The notes: generated by a model from the sequence alone, not told the origin. A stretch of DNA of 64,000 bases from Elymus sibiricus (GCA_039707655.1 CM077675.1:418747162-418811161); one strand, 5' to 3'. Shown: positions 40,490 through 53,187, counted from the stretch's first letter. A program made the numbers and translations.

Positions 40490-42275
40490 TGTTGGTCAAC
40501 GTTGCATGGGAAACAAAAAAATTCCTACACACACGCAAGATCTATCCATGGTGATGAGCATCTACGAGAGGGAGAGTGGATCTACGTACCCTTGTAGATC
40601 GCTAAGCGGGAAGCATTAAGAAACGCGGTTGATGTAGTCGAACGTCTTCGCGATCCAAATCGCAAGCCGTCCCGCGATCCAATCATGATCCGTCCCGATC
40701 TAGCGCCGAACGGACGGCACCTCCGCGTTCAGCACACGTACAGCTCTATGACGATGTCCGCCTTCTTGATACAGCAAGAAGGAGCGGAGAGGTAGATGAG
40801 TACTCCGGCAGCACGACGGCGTGGTGACGGTGGTGGTGCTGCTGTCCCGGCAGGGCTTCGCCAAGCGCAACCGAGACGATCTAGTGGAGAACAAATCTAG
40901 AGGGAGAGAGAGGCAGTCGTGGCTTTTCAGGTTGGGGCTGCCCTCAAAAACCTCTAGTATATATAGGAGGGAGGGAGGTGGAGGCAGCCCTAGGGATTCC
41001 CTAGGGGTTCGGCCGAACCACCACCAAGGGGGAGGAGTCCACCTCCCACAAGGGAGGTGGAATCCTAGGAGGACTCCTCCCCACTTGGCCTCCTCCCCAC
41101 CCCTTGCGCAAGGGCCTCCTAGGGGCTGGCCGGCCAGCCCACCAGGGGCTGGTGTGCCACCTCCTAGGCCCATGTGACCCTTGGGGTGGGTGGGCCCCAC
41201 TTGGTGGACCCCCCGAAACCCATTCGTCACTCCCGGTACACTACCGGGAGTGCCCGAAATTTTTCTGGAGACCAAAACGGGACTTCCTATATCTCAATCT
41301 TTACCTCCGGACCATTACGGAGCTCCTCGTGACGTCCGGGATCTCATCCGGGACTCCGAACAACCTTCGGTCATCACCATACATAACTCAATACTACCGA
41401 AACGTCACCGAACGTTAAGTGTGCAGACCCTGCGGGTTCGAGAACTATGTAGACATGACCGAGACACCTCTACGGTCAATAACCAATAGTGGGACCTAGA
41501 TGCCCATATTGGTTCCTACATATTCTATGAAGATCTTTATCGGTTGAACCTCTATGTCAAGGATTCAGTTAATCTCGTATGATGTTCCCTTTGTTCTTCG
41601 GTATGTTACTTGCCCGAGATTCGATCGTCGGTATCTCTATACCTAGTTCAATCTCGTTACCGGCAAGTCTCTTTACTCGTTCCGTAATACAAGATCCCGT
41701 GGCTAACTCTTTAGTCACTTTGCTTGCAAGGCTTATTATGATGTTGTATTACCGAGTGGGCCCTGAGATACCTCTCCATCACACGGAGTAACAAATCCCA
41801 ATCTCGATCCATGCCAGCTGAACAGACACCCTCGGAGATACTTGTAGAGCATCTTTATAGTCACCCAGTTACGTTGCGACGTTTGATACACACAAGGTAT
41901 TCCTCCGGTGTCAGTGAGTTGCATGATCTCATGGTCATAGGAACAGATACTTGACATGCAAAAAACTATAGCAATAAACTGACACGATCATATGCTACGT
42001 TCATAGTTTGGGCCTTGTCCAACACATCATTCTCCTAATGATGTGATCCCGTTATCAAATGACATCTCATGTCTATGGCCAGGAAACCTTGACCATCTTT
42101 GATCAATGAGCTAGTCTACTAGAGGCATACTAGGGACACAGTGTTGTCTATGTATCCACACATGTATTTGTGTTTCCAATTAATACAATTATAGCATGGA
42201 TAATAAACGATTATCATGAACAAGGAAATATAATAATAATCACTTTATTATTGCCTCTAGGGCATATTTCCAACA
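40490..42275 (-). repeat. Copia I 5' LTR (1786 bp)
   Basis: Same length and subtype as 33717-35502; ends in CCAACA followed by the target duplication ATTTG. Its right part from about 41450 is nearly identical to 50460-51282 of the chimeric LTR. A TATATATA box lies near 40957-40967. Confidence 0.92.
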
Positions 42276-42335
42276 ATTTGTCCTTCTTGTCTTTCATCCT
42301 GTCCAACTTTTTTTTGTTTCTTGAAACTGGATCTT
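42276..42335 (-). other. 60-bp LINE L2 spacer between Copia I and Copia II, copy 1
   Basis: It begins with the ATTTG duplication and ends with ATCTT. Read on the minus strand it continues the LINE ORF1 text: ...DEDDFTMVMSRSSFKK from the 53193 side, and MKDKKDKYVPVKSGAV into the 33716 side (one frameshift in an A-run). It recurs at 51283-51342. Confidence 0.9.
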
Positions 42336-44159
42336 TGTTGGGGAACGTTGCACGGGAAACAAAATTTTTCCTACGCACACACAAGATCTATCCATGGTGA
42401 TGAGCATCTACGAGAGGGAGAGTGAATCTACATACCCTTGTAGATCGCTAAGCGTAAGCGTTAAGAAACGCGGTTGATGTAGTCGAACGTCTCCGCGATC
42501 CAAATCGCAAGTCGTCCCTCGATCCGATCACGAACTAGTGCCGAACGGACGACACCTCCGCGTTCAACACACGTACGGCTTGATGACGCCTTCACCTCCT
42601 CGATCCAGCGAGCGATGGTGAAGTAGTAGATGAGTTCCGGCAGCACGACGGCGTGGTGATGATGGTGAGGAACAATCTCTGCAGGGCTTCGCCAAGCACT
42701 ACGGAGATTATGACGGGAGAACTAGAGGGTTAGGGTTGCCGACACACGGCTTGGGAAATCTTAATGTGTCCCGTGTGCTAGCCTTGTCCCTCTATTTATA
42801 TGTTGAGCCTTGGGGTCTAAACTTGGAGTAAAAGCCTCCTCCAGGTCGGTTTTGCCCGCACAAGGTCGGTTTGGCCCGCGGGGAAAGAGTCCAACTCGGA
42901 TCCCTGCAATACCGCGCACAAGCGGTAGTACCGCTCACGAGCGGTAGTACCGCTTCACACAAGCGGTAGTACCGCTTACGCGGTAGTACTGCCTTACCAG
43001 CGGTAGTACCGCTTAAGGCAGCAGCAAAACTTCCTTCTGCACTTTCCAATACCTCGTGGGCTTTACCCCTTTGGCTCATATAAAGTGTTGCTGCACCCGA
43101 ACACTTCGGTAAACATCCGGAACCCCTTCCGGTGAATTCCGGAACCCTTCCGGAGATCAAAACACTATTATCACATATATCAATCTTTACCTCCGGACTA
43201 TTCCGGAGATCCTCGTCATGTCCGGGATCTTATCCGGGACTCCGAACAACCTTCGGTCACCAACAAAATAACTCAACTATACTAATCGTCACCAAACGTT
43301 AAGTGTGTAGACCCTGCGGGTTCGAGAACTATGTAGACATGACCGAGACACCTCTACGATCAATAACCAATAGCGGGACCTGGATGCCCATATTGGCTCC
43401 TACATATTCTACGAAGTTCCTTATCGGTCGAACCTCTATGTCAAGGATTCAGTTAATCCCGTATGTTGTTCCCTTTGTTCTTCGGTATGTTACTTGCCCG
43501 AGATTCGATCGTCGGTATCTCTATACCTAGTTCAATCTCGTTACTGGCAAGTCTCTTTACTCGTTCCGTAATACAAGATCTCGTGGCTAACACTTTAGTC
43601 ACATTGCTTGCAAGGCTCATTGTGATGTTGTATTACCGAGTGGGCCCTGAGATACCTCTCCGTCATACGGAGTAACAAATCCCAGTCTTGATCCATGCCA
43701 ACCCAACAGACACCCTCGGAGTTACCTGTAGAGCACCTTTATAGTCACCCAGTTACGTTGCGACGTTTGATACACACAAGGTACTCCTCCGATGTCAGGG
43801 AGTTGCATGATCTCATGGTCATAGGAGCAGATACTTGACATGCAGAAAACAATAGCAATAAACTGACACGATCATATGCTACGTTTATAGTTTGGGTCTT
43901 GTCCATCACATCATTCTCCTAATGATGTGATCCCGTTATCAAATGACATATCATGTCAATGGCTAGGAAACCTTAACCATCTTTGATCAACGAGCTAGTC
44001 AACTAGAGGCTCACTAGGGACACAGTGTTGTCTATGTACCCACACATGTATTTGAGTTTCCAATCAATACAATTATAGCATGGATAATAAACGATTATCA
44101 TGAACAAGGAAATATAATAATAACCAATTTATTATTGCCTCTAGGGCATATTTCCAATA
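42336..44159 (-). repeat. Copia II 3' LTR (1824 bp)
   Basis: It starts TGTTGGGGAACG; the end reads CCAATA instead of CCAACA (one transition in the terminal CA). A TATAAATAGA box (minus) lies at 42791-42800. It carries five AGCGGTAGTACCGCT-type palindromes at about 42920-43014; the other two LTRs of this subtype have six. Confidence 0.92.
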
Positions 44160-44173
44160 GTCTCCCACTTGCA
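44160..44173 (-). other. Polypurine tract of Copia II
   Basis: The minus strand reads AGTGCAAGTGGGAGAC up to the 3' LTR. Confidence 0.78.
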
Positions 44174-44209
44174 CTAGAGTCAATGATCTAGTTCACATCA
44201 CTATGTGAT

Positions 44210-44725
44210 TTACATTGTAATGAATCGAACACCCATGCAGTTCTGGTGTTGTTCATGTTTAGCCCTTGGAAGAGGTTTAGTCATCGGATCTGCAACATTC
44301 AGATCCGTGTGCACTTTGCAAATATTTATGTCGTCCTCCTTGATATAATCGCGGATGGAATTGAAACGTCGCTTTATGTGTCTGGTCCTCTTGTGAAATC
44401 TTGGTTCCTTGGCTAGAGCAATGGCACCAGTATTATCACAAAACAGAGTCATTGGGTTAAGCGCACTAGGCACTACTCCAACATCTGTCATGAACTCCTT
44501 CATCCAGACACCTTCCTTCGCCGCCTCCGAGGCAGCGATGTACTCCGCTTCGCATGTAGAATCAGCTACCACGTTTTGCTTGGAACTGTACCAGCTAACC
44601 GCACCCCCATTAAGAATAAATACGTATCCGGTTTGTGACTTAGAGTCATCCGGATCAGTGTCAAAGCTTGCATCGACGTAACCCTTTACGACGAGCTCTT
44701 GATCACCTCCATAAACGAGAAACAT
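44210..44725 (-). pseudogene. Copia II RNase H segment
   Basis: Open frame with YVDASFDTDPDD, ADSTCEAEYIAASEA and RFNSIRDYIKEDDI, matching Copia I codon by codon. It is separated from the RT frame by a Trp-to-stop change (TGG to TGA) near 44773 in the same reading frame. Confidence 0.87.
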
Positions 44726-44770
44726 GTCCTTAGTCCTTTTCAGGTACTTCAGGATATTCTTGACCGCCGT

Positions 44771-46435
44771 TCAGTGTTCCATTCCTGGATCACTTTGAAA
44801 CCTTCCGACCATACTTATGGCAAGGCTGACATCGGGTCTTGTGCACAGCATTGCATACATGATAGAGCCTATGGCTGAAGCATATGGGATGACACTCATC
44901 TTTTCTCTATCTTCTGCAGTTACTGGGCATTGAGTCTTACTCAACTTCACACCTTGCAATACAGGCAAGAACCCCTTCTTGGACTGATCCATTTTGAACT
45001 TCTTCAAAACTTTGTCAAGGTATGTGCTTTGTGAAAGTCCTATTAAGTGTCTCGATCTATCTCTATAGATCTTGATGCCTAATATGAAAGCAGCTTCTCC
45101 TAGGTCCTTCATTGAAAAACTCTTGTTCAAATATTCCTTCATGCTTTCCAATATTTCTATATTGTTTCCAATCAGTAATATGTCATCCACATATAATATT
45201 AGAAACGCTATAGAGCTCCCACTCACTTTCTTGTAAATACAAGCTTCTCCGTAAACTTGTATAAACTCGAACGCTTTGATCACCTCATCAAAGCGAAGAT
45301 TCCAACTCCGAGATGCTTGCACCAGTCCATAAATGGATCGCTGGAGTTCGCAAACTTTGTCAGCATTCTCTGGATCGACAAAACCTTCTGGTTGCATCAT
45401 ATACAACTCTTCCTTAAGGAAACCGTTAAGGAACGCTGTTTTGACATCCATCTGCCAAATTTCATAATCGAAAAAGGCAGCTATTGCTAACATGATTCTG
45501 ACGGACTTAAGCATCGCTACGGGTGAGAAGTTCTCATCGTAGTCAACTCCTTGAACTTGTGAAAAACCCTTTGCCACAAGTCGAGCTTTATAGACGGTGA
45601 CATTACCGTCCGCGTCCGTCTTCCTCTTAAAGATCCATTTGTTCTGAATGGCCTTACGCCCTTCAGGTAATACTTCCAAAGTCCACACTTTGTTTTCATA
45701 CATGGATCCCATCTCGGATTTCATGGCCTCTAACCACTTCTCGGAATCCGGGCCCATCATCGCTTCTCCATAGCTCGTAGGTTCATCGTTGTCCAACAAC
45801 ATGACCTCTAAGACAGGGTTGCCGAACCACTCAGGAGCAGTACGCGTCCTTGTCGACCTATGAGGTTCGATAGCAACTTGATCCAAAGCTTCATGATCAT
45901 CATCATTAACTTCCTCTTCAGCTGATGTAGGCTCTACAGAAACATCTTTCTGCGCTGCGCTACTTTCAGGTTGAAGTAAAGGTTCAACAACCTCATCAAG
46001 TTCTATCTTCCTCCCACTCAATTCTTTCGAGAGAAACTCTTTCTCAAGAAATGTTCCATTTTTAGCGACAAACACTTTGCCTTCGGATCTGAGGTAGAAG
46101 GTATACCCAACTGTCTCTTTTGGGTATCCTATGAAGACGCATTTCTCCGCTTTGGGTTCCAGCTTTTCAGGCTGAAGCTTTTTGACATAAGCATCACATC
46201 CCCAAACTTTAAGAAACGACAGCTTTGGCTTCTTGCCAAACCAAAGTTCATATGGCGTCGTCTCAACGGATTTCGATGGTGCCCTATTTAAAGTGAATGC
46301 AGCTGTCTGTAATGCATAACCCCAAAACGATAGTGGCAAATCGGCAAGAGACATCATAGATCGCACCATATCCAATAAGGTTTGATTATGACGTTCGGAC
46401 ACACCATTACGCTGTGGTGTTCCAGGCGGTGTCAA
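44771..46435 (-). pseudogene. Copia II integrase C-terminal part and reverse transcriptase
   Basis: A 554-codon frame: integrase tail (NGVSERHNQT, ETTPYELWFGKKPKLSFLKV), linker with acidic EEEVNDDDHE, then RT with DVKTAFLNG and the catalytic YVDD. The Gln and Glu codons that are stops in Copia I are intact here. Confidence 0.88.
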
Positions 46436-46507
46436 TTGTGAAACAATTCCACACTGTCTTAAGTGACTGCCAAACTCATAACTCAGATATTCTCCTCCTC
46501 GATCAGA

Positions 46508-47014
46508 TCATAGGAATTTAATCTTCTTGTTACGATGATTCTCAACTTCACTCTGAAATTGTTTGAACTTTTCAAATGTTTCAGACTTGTGTTTCATTAA
46601 GTAAATATACCCATATCTACTTAAGTCATCAGTGAAGGTGAGAAAGTAACGATAACCACCGCGCGCCTCAATACTCATCGGACCGCGCACATCAGTATGT
46701 ATGATTTCCAATAAGTCACTTGCCCGTTCCATTGTTCCAGAGAACGGCGTTTTAGTCATCTTGCCCATGAGGCATGGCTCACATGTGTCAAGTGATTCAA
46801 AATCAAGTGACTCCAAAAGTCCATCAGCATGGAGCTTCCTCATGCGTTTTACGCCAATATGACCTAAACGGCAGTGCCACAAGAAAGTGGTATTATCATT
46901 ATCAATTCTACATCTTTTGGCATCAATGTTATGAACATGTGTATCATTACTATCGAGATTCAATAAGAATAAACCCCTCACATCGGGTGCATGACCATAA
47001 AAGATATTACTCAT
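46508..47014 (-). pseudogene. Copia II integrase zinc domain and start of core
   Basis: The frame contains FLWHCRLGHIGVKRM, CEPCLMGKM (the HHCC site) and FTDDLSRYGYIYLMKHKSET. It ends at TGA where Copia I has CGA (RSDRGGEF), a CpG-type transition. Upstream, a TCA-to-TAA change near 47040 separates it from protease (FDTGAVAH near 47275). Confidence 0.87.
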
Positions 47015-47323
47015 ATAAATAGAACAACCATTATTCTCTTATTTAAATGAGTAACCGTCTCGCAATAAACAAGATCCAGATATAATGTTCATGCTTAACG
47101 CAGGCACCAAATAACATTTATTCAGGTTCATCACTAATCCCGATGGTAATCGAAGAGCGAGCGTGCCGACGGCGATCACATCAACCTTGGAACCATTTCC
47201 CACGGGCATCGTCACTTTGTCCTTTGCCAGCCTCCGTCTATTCCGCAGTTCCTGTTTTGAGTTGCAAATATGAGCAACCGCACCGGTATCAAATACCCAG
47301 GCACTACAACGAGAGTTGGTAAG

Positions 47324-48193
47324 TTACACATCAATAACATGTATATCATATATACCTTGTTTGTTGTTGGCCGCCTTCTTGTCAGCCAAATACTTGGGGC
47401 AGTTCCGCTTCCAGTGTCCAGTTCCCTTGCAATGAAAGGACACAGTTTCTGGTTTGGGTCCAGCCTTGGGTTTCTTCACGAGAGGAGCAACTGCTTTGCC
47501 ACTCTTCTTGGAGTTACCCTTCTTACCCTTGCCATTTTTCTTGAAACTAGTGATTTTATTGACCATCAACACTTGATGCTCCTTCTGAATTTCAGACTTA
47601 GCGGCTTTCAGCATCGCAAACAGCTCGGCGACTGACTTGTTCATCCCGTGCATGTTATAGTTCAACACGAAGCTCTTGTAGCTAGGTGGCAATGATTGAA
47701 GAACTCTGTCAGTGATAGCCTCTGGCGGAAGGGGCATCCCCAATTCTGCCAGACGGGTGGAGTACCCAGACATTCTGAGTACGTGATCACTGATAGACCC
47801 GTTCTCCTCCATCTTGCAAGCATAGAACTTATCAGAGATCTCATATCTCTCGATCCGGGCATTCTTCTGAAAGATAAATTTCAACTCCTGGAACATCTCA
47901 TATGCTCCATGACGTTCAAAACGTCTTTGAAGTCCCGGTTCTAAGCCATACAATATTGCACATTGAACTATTGAGTAATCTTCAGAACGAGCCTGCCAGG
48001 CGTTCACAACGTCTAGAGACTTAACTGGAGCGGGTGGATCACCAAGCGGTGCATCAAGGACATAAGCCTTCTGGGAAGCCGTAAGGATAATCCTTAGATT
48101 ACGGGCCCTGTCCACAAAGTTACTTCCATCATCTTTCAATTTAGCTTTCTCTAGGAACGCATTAAAATTCAGGGGTGCTACTGCGCGAGCCAT
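47324..48193 (-). pseudogene. Copia II gag (289-codon frame, truncated before protease)
   Basis: Starts MARAVAPLNFNAFLEKAKL, the N-terminus lost in Copia I, and runs through the capsid region (ILYGLEPGLQRRFERHGAYE, SISDHVLRMSGYST) to the zinc knuckle. The first Cys of the CCHC knuckle is replaced by Ser (SFHCKGTGHWKRNC). A stop just after HVIDV cuts it from protease. Capsid proteins package the RNA; the altered knuckle would likely impair that. Confidence 0.88.
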
Positions 48194-49428
48194 GATCTAC
48201 AACATAAATATAGCAAAGACAACTTAGACTATTGTTCAAGATAATGAGTTTAGTTAATCATATTACTTAAAAACTCCCACTCAAATTGACATCCCTCCGG
48301 TCATTCGAGTGTAACATGATCCAAATCCACCAACTCAAGTCCGATCATCACGTGAGTTGAGGTGGTTTCAATGGTGAACATCTTCATGTTGATCATATCT
48401 ACTATATGACTCATGTTCGACCTTTCGGTCTCTTGTGTTTCGAGGCCATGTCTGTACATGCTAGGCTCGTCAAGTTTAACCCGAGTGTTCCGCACGTGCA
48501 ACATGGCTTACACCCGTTGTATGTGAACGTAGAGTCTATCACACCCGATCATCACGGCGTGTCTCGAAACGACGAACTTTCGCAACGGTGCACACTCGGG
48601 GAGAACACAATTTATCTTGAAATTTAAGTGAGGGATCACCTTATAATGCTACCGTCGTCCTAAGCAAAATAAGATGCATAAAAGGATTAACATCACATGC
48701 AAATCATACATGATATGGCCATGAACTTGTGCTTTTGATCTCCATCTCCAAAGCACCGGCATGATCTCCATCGTCACCGGCATGACACCATGATCTCCAT
48801 CATCTTGATCTCCATCAACGTATCGCCATGAGGTTGTCGCGCCGACTGTTGCTTCCACGACTATTGCTAACTCATAGCGATAAAGTAAAGCAAAACGGCG
48901 AAAATAATTAAAGACAACTCTATGGCTCCTGCCAGTTGCCGTACTCATCGACATGCAAGTCGTGATATTCTATACAACACATGATCATCTCATACATCAC
49001 ATATATCTCATCATGTACTTGGCCATATCACATCACAACATACCCTGCAAAAACAAGTTAGACGTCCTCTAATTGTTGTTGCAAGTTTTACGTGGCTGCT
49101 ACGGGTTTGCAAGAACCGTTCTTACCTACGCAAAACCACAATGTGGTGTAGTGATTGCTTTTTGATCTTCTAAAAGAACCCTCTTCATTGAAATCGATTC
49201 AACTAAAGTGAGAGAGACAGACACCCGCTAGCCATCTTTATGCAACGAAGTTACATGTCAGTTGAAGGAACCTGTCTCGCGTAAGCGTACGCGTAATGTC
49301 GGTCTGGGCCGCTTCATCTCACAATACCGCCGAATCAAATATCAACTAGTAACGGCAAGCAATATGTATACACCCACGCCCACAACTCGTTTGTGTTCTA
49401 CTCGAGATCTCATCTACGCATAGACCTA
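48194..49428 (-). other. Copia II untranslated leader
   Basis: About 1.2 kb between PBS and gag ATG, as long as expected for BARE/Angela-type elements. No long frame. 48990-49441 is nearly identical to 39440-39903 of Copia I, whereas sequence further from the LTR differs more. Confidence 0.7.
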
Positions 49429-49440
49429 GCTCTGATACCA
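49429..49440 (-). other. Primer-binding site of Copia II (initiator tRNA-Met type)
   Basis: The minus strand reads TGGTATCAGAGC one base from the 5' LTR. Confidence 0.87.
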
Positions 49441-49441
49441 C

Positions 49442-51282
49442 TGTTGGGGAACGTTGCATCGGAAACAAAAATTTTCCTACGCACACACAAGATCTATCCA
49501 TGGTGATGAGCATCTACGAGAGGGAGAGTGAATCTACATACCCTTGTAGATCGCACAGCGGAAGCGTTAAGAAACGCGGTTGATGTAGTCGAACGTCTCC
49601 GCGATCCAAATCGCAAGTCGTCCCTCGATCCGATCATGAACTAGTGCCGAACGGACGGCACCTCCGCGTTCAACACACGTACGGCTTGATGACGCCTTCA
49701 CCTCCTCGATCCAGTGAGCGATGGTGAAGTAGTAGATGAGTTCCGGCAGCACGACGGCGTGGTGATGATGGTGAGGAACAATCTCTGCAGGGCTTCGCCA
49801 AGCACTATGGAGATTATGACGGGAGAACTAGAGGGTTAGGGTTGCCGACACACGGCTTGGGAAATCTTAATGTGTCCCGTGTGCTAGCCCTGCCCCTCTA
49901 TTTATATGTTGAGCCTTGGGGTCTAAACTTGGAGTAAAAGCCTCCTCCAGGTCGGTTTTGCCCGCACAAGGTCGGTTTGGCCCGCAGGGAAAGAGTCCAA
50001 CTCGGATCCCTGCAGTACTGCGCACAAGCGGTAGTACCGCTCATGAGCGGTAGTACCGCTTGAGCGGTAGTACCGCTTCACACAAGCGGTAGTACCGCTT
50101 ACGCGGTAGTACTGCCTTACCAGCGGTAGTACCGCTTAAGGCAGCAGCAAAACTTCCTTCTGCACTTTCCAATACCTCGTGGGCTTTACCCCGTTGGCTC
50201 ATATAAAGTGTTGCTGCACCCGAACACTTCGGTAAACATCCGGAACCCCTTCCGGTGAATTCCGGAACCCTTCCGGAGATCAAAACACTATTATCACATA
50301 TATCAATCTTTACCTCCGGACTATTCCGGAGATCCTCGTCATGTCCGCGATCTTATTCGGGACTCCGAACAACCTTCGGTCACCAACAAAATAACTCAAC
50401 TATACTAATCGTCACCAAACGTTAAGTGTGTAGACCCTGCGGGTTCGAGAACTATGTAGACATGACCGAGACACCTCTACGGTCAATAACCAATAGTGGG
50501 ACCTAGATGCCCATATTGGTTCCTACATATTCTACGAAGATCTTTATCGGTTGAACCTCTATGTCAAGGATTCAGTTAATCTCGTATGATGTTCCCTTTG
50601 TTCTTCGGTATGTTACTTGCCCGAGATTCGATCGTCGGTATCTCTATACCTAGTTCAATCTCGTTACCGGCAAGTCTCTTTACTCGTTCCGTAATACAAG
50701 ATCCCGTGGCTAACTCTTTAGTCACTTTGCTTGCAAGGCTTATTATGATGTTGTATTACCGAGTGGGCCCTGAGATACCTCTCCATCACACGGAGTAACA
50801 AATCCCAATCTCGATCCATGCCAGCTGAACAGACACCCTCGGAGATACTTGTAGAGCATCTTTATAGTCACCCAGTTACGTTGCGACGTTTGATACACAC
50901 AAGGTATTCCTCCGGTGTCAGTGAGTTGCATGATCTCATGGTCATAGGAACAGATACTTGACATGCAAAAACCTATAGCAATAAACTGACACGATCATAT
51001 GCTACGTTCATAGTTTGGGCCTTGTCCATCACATCATTCTCCTAATGATGTGATCCCGTTATCAAATGACATCTCATGTCTATGGCCAGGAAACCTTGAC
51101 CATCTTTGATCAACGAGCTAGTCTACTAGAGGCATACTAGGGACACAGTGTTGTCTATGTATCCACACATGTATTTGTGTTTCCAATTAATACAATTATA
51201 GCATGGATAATAAACGATTATCATGAACAAGGAAATATAATAATAATCACTTTATTATTGCCTCTAGGGCATATTTCCAACA
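49442..51282 (-). repeat. Recombinant LTR: left part Copia II, right part Copia I
   Basis: Up to about 50430 it follows the Copia II subtype (TGTTGGGGAACG, six palindromes, GTTAAGTGTGTAGACC). From about 50480 it follows the Copia I 5' LTR (ACGGTCAATAACCAATAGTG, GACCTAGATG, MMFPLFF... frame, LHHTE) and ends with the Copia I flank ATTTG. The switch lies in a shared stretch of about 50 bp. Differences from 41450-42275 are only a handful of bases. Confidence 0.9.
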
Positions 51283-51342
51283 ATTTGTCCTTCTTGTCTT
51301 TCATCCTGTCCAACTTTTTTTTGTTTCTTGAAACTGGATCTT
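51283..51342 (-). other. 60-bp LINE L2 spacer, copy 2 (duplicated by recombination)
   Basis: Identical to 42276-42335 by eye, beginning ATTTG and ending ATCTT. It is not transposon sequence but the target LINE, so its repetition cannot come from transposition. Confidence 0.92.
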
Positions 51343-53187
51343 TGTTGGGGAACGTTGCATGGGAAACAAAAAATTTCCTACGCACACACAAGATCTATCC
51401 ATGGTGATGAGCATCTACGAGAGGGAGAGTGAATCTACATACCCTTGTAGATCGCTAAGCGGAAGCGTTAAGAAACGCGGTTGATGTAGTCGAACGTCTC
51501 CGCGATCCAAATCGCAAGTCGTCCCTCGATCCGATCACGAACTAGTGCCGAACGGACGGCACCTCCGCGTTCAACACACGTACGGCTTGATGACGCCTTC
51601 ACCTCCTCGATCCAGCGAGCGATGGTGAAGTAGTAGATGAGTTCCGGCAGCACGACGGCGTGGTGATGATGGTGAGGAACAATCTCTGCAGGGCTTCGCC
51701 AAGCACTACGGAGATTATGACGGGAGAACTAGAGGGTTAGGGTTGCCGACACACGGCTTGGGAAATCTTAATGTGTCCCGTGTGCTAGCCTTGTCCCTCT
51801 ATTTATATGTTGAGCCTTGGGGTCTAAACTTGGAGTAAAAGCCTCCTCCAGGTCGGTTTTGCCCGCACAAGGTCGGTTTGGCCCGCAGGGAAAGAGTCCA
51901 ACTCGGATCCCTGCAATACCACGCACAAGCGGTAGTACCGCTCACGGGCGGTAGTACCGCTTGACCGGTAGTACCGCTTCACACAAGCGGTAGTACCGTT
52001 TACGCGGTAGTACTGCCTTACCAGCGGTAGTACCGCTTAAGGCAGCAACAAAACTTCCTTCTGCACTTTCCAATACCTCGTGGGCTTTACCCCTTTGGCT
52101 CATATAAAGTGTTGCTGCACCCGAACACTTCGGTAAACATCCGGAACCCCTTCCGGTGAATTCCGGAACCCTTCCGGAGATCATAACACTATTATCACAT
52201 ATATCAATCTTTACCTCCGGACTATTCCGGAGATCCTCGTCATGTCCGGGATCTTATTCGGGACTCCGAACAACCTTCGGTCACCAACAAAATAACTCAA
52301 CTATACTAATCGTCACCAAACGTTAAGTGTGTAGACCCTGCGGGTTCGAGAACTATGTAGACATGACCGAGACACCTCTACGATCAATAACCAATAGCGG
52401 GACCTGGATGCCCATATTGGCTCCTACATATTCTACGAAGATCTTTATCGGTCGAACCTCTATGTCAAGGATTCAGTTAATCCCGTATGTTGTTCCCTTT
52501 GTTCTTCGGTATGTTACTTGCCCGAGATTCGATCGTCGGTATCTCTATACCTAGTTCAATCTCGTTACCGGCAAGTCTCTTTACTCGTTCCGTAATACAA
52601 GATCTCGTGGCTAACACTTTAGTCACATTGCTTGCAAGGCTCATTGTGATGTTGTATTACCGAGTGGGCCCTGAGATACCTCTCCGTCATACGGAGTAAC
52701 AAATCACAGTCTTGATCCATGCCAACCCAACAGACACCCTCGGAGATACCTGTAGAGCACCTTTATAGTCACCCAGTTACGTTGCGACGTTTGATACACA
52801 CAAGGTACTCCTCCGATGTCAGGGAGTTGCATGATCTCATGGTCATAGGAACAGATACTTGACATGCAGAAAACAATAGCAATAAACTGACACGATCATA
52901 TGCTACGTTTATAGTTTGGGTCTTGTCCATCACATCATTCTCCTAATGATGTGATCCCGTTATCAAATGACATCTCATGTCAATGGCTAGGAAACCTTAA
53001 CCATCTTTGATCAACGAGCTAGTCAACTAGAGGCTCACTAGGGACACAGTGTTGTCTATGTACCCACCCACACATGTATTTGAGTTTCCAATCAATACAA
53101 TTATAGCATGGATAATAAACGATTATCATGAACAAGGAAATATAATAATAACCAATTTATTATTTCCTCTAGGGCATATTTCCAACA
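51343..53187 (-). mobile_element. Solo LTR of Copia II subtype (1845 bp)
   Basis: It starts TGTTGGGGAACG and ends CCAACA with ATCTT on both sides (51338-51342, 53188-53192). A TATAAATAGA box (minus) lies near 51799-51808, with six AGCGGTAGTACCGCT-type units at about 51927-52040. Its right part has the Copia II variants (GATCAATAACCAATAGCG, QDLVANT frame), unlike the recombinant LTR. It is the reduced second copy of Copia II left after unequal crossover. Confidence 0.9.

Larger units (their letters stand above)
33717..42275 (-). mobile_element. Copia I, full-length Angela/WIS/BARE-like element, chimeric leader
   Basis: LTRs at 33717-35502 (3') and 40490-42275 (5') share the terminus TGTTGGTCAACG and the same internal GC-rich foldback (GGCTGGCCGGCCAG). 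ATTTG at 33712-33716 and 42276-42280 is a perfect target duplication. On the minus strand the order is LTR, degenerate PBS, leader, a 77-bp LTR piece of another subtype, a second good PBS, second leader, truncated gag, protease, integrase, RT, RNase H, PPT, LTR. Integrase before RT is the Copia order. Broken coding and a deleted gag start make it non-autonomous. Confidence 0.93.
42336..51282 (-). mobile_element. Copia II, Angela/WIS/BARE-like element ending in a recombinant LTR
   Basis: 3' LTR 42336-44159, PPT, internal region 44160-49441, PBS 49429-49440, and 5' LTR 49442-51282. The left flank is ATCTT (42331-42335). The right flank is not ATCTT but ATTTG, the Copia I duplication, because the right part of the 5' LTR is Copia I sequence. 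The original ATCTT partner is at 53188-53192, beyond the solo LTR. Coding is complete in extent (full gag) but has several nonsense codons. Confidence 0.92.

Noticed and set aside
41579..41791. Conserved 70-codon frame (MMFPLFFGMLLARDSIVGIS) repeated in all Copia LTRs
   Set aside because: It lies in LTR sequence antisense to the element and is conserved only because the LTRs are homologous; no sign of coding.
42920..43015. Regularly spaced palindromes resembling a CRISPR array
   Set aside because: Units are partly contiguous, spacers are absent or a few bases long, and the array lies inside a plant LTR; it is a simple palindromic repeat cluster.
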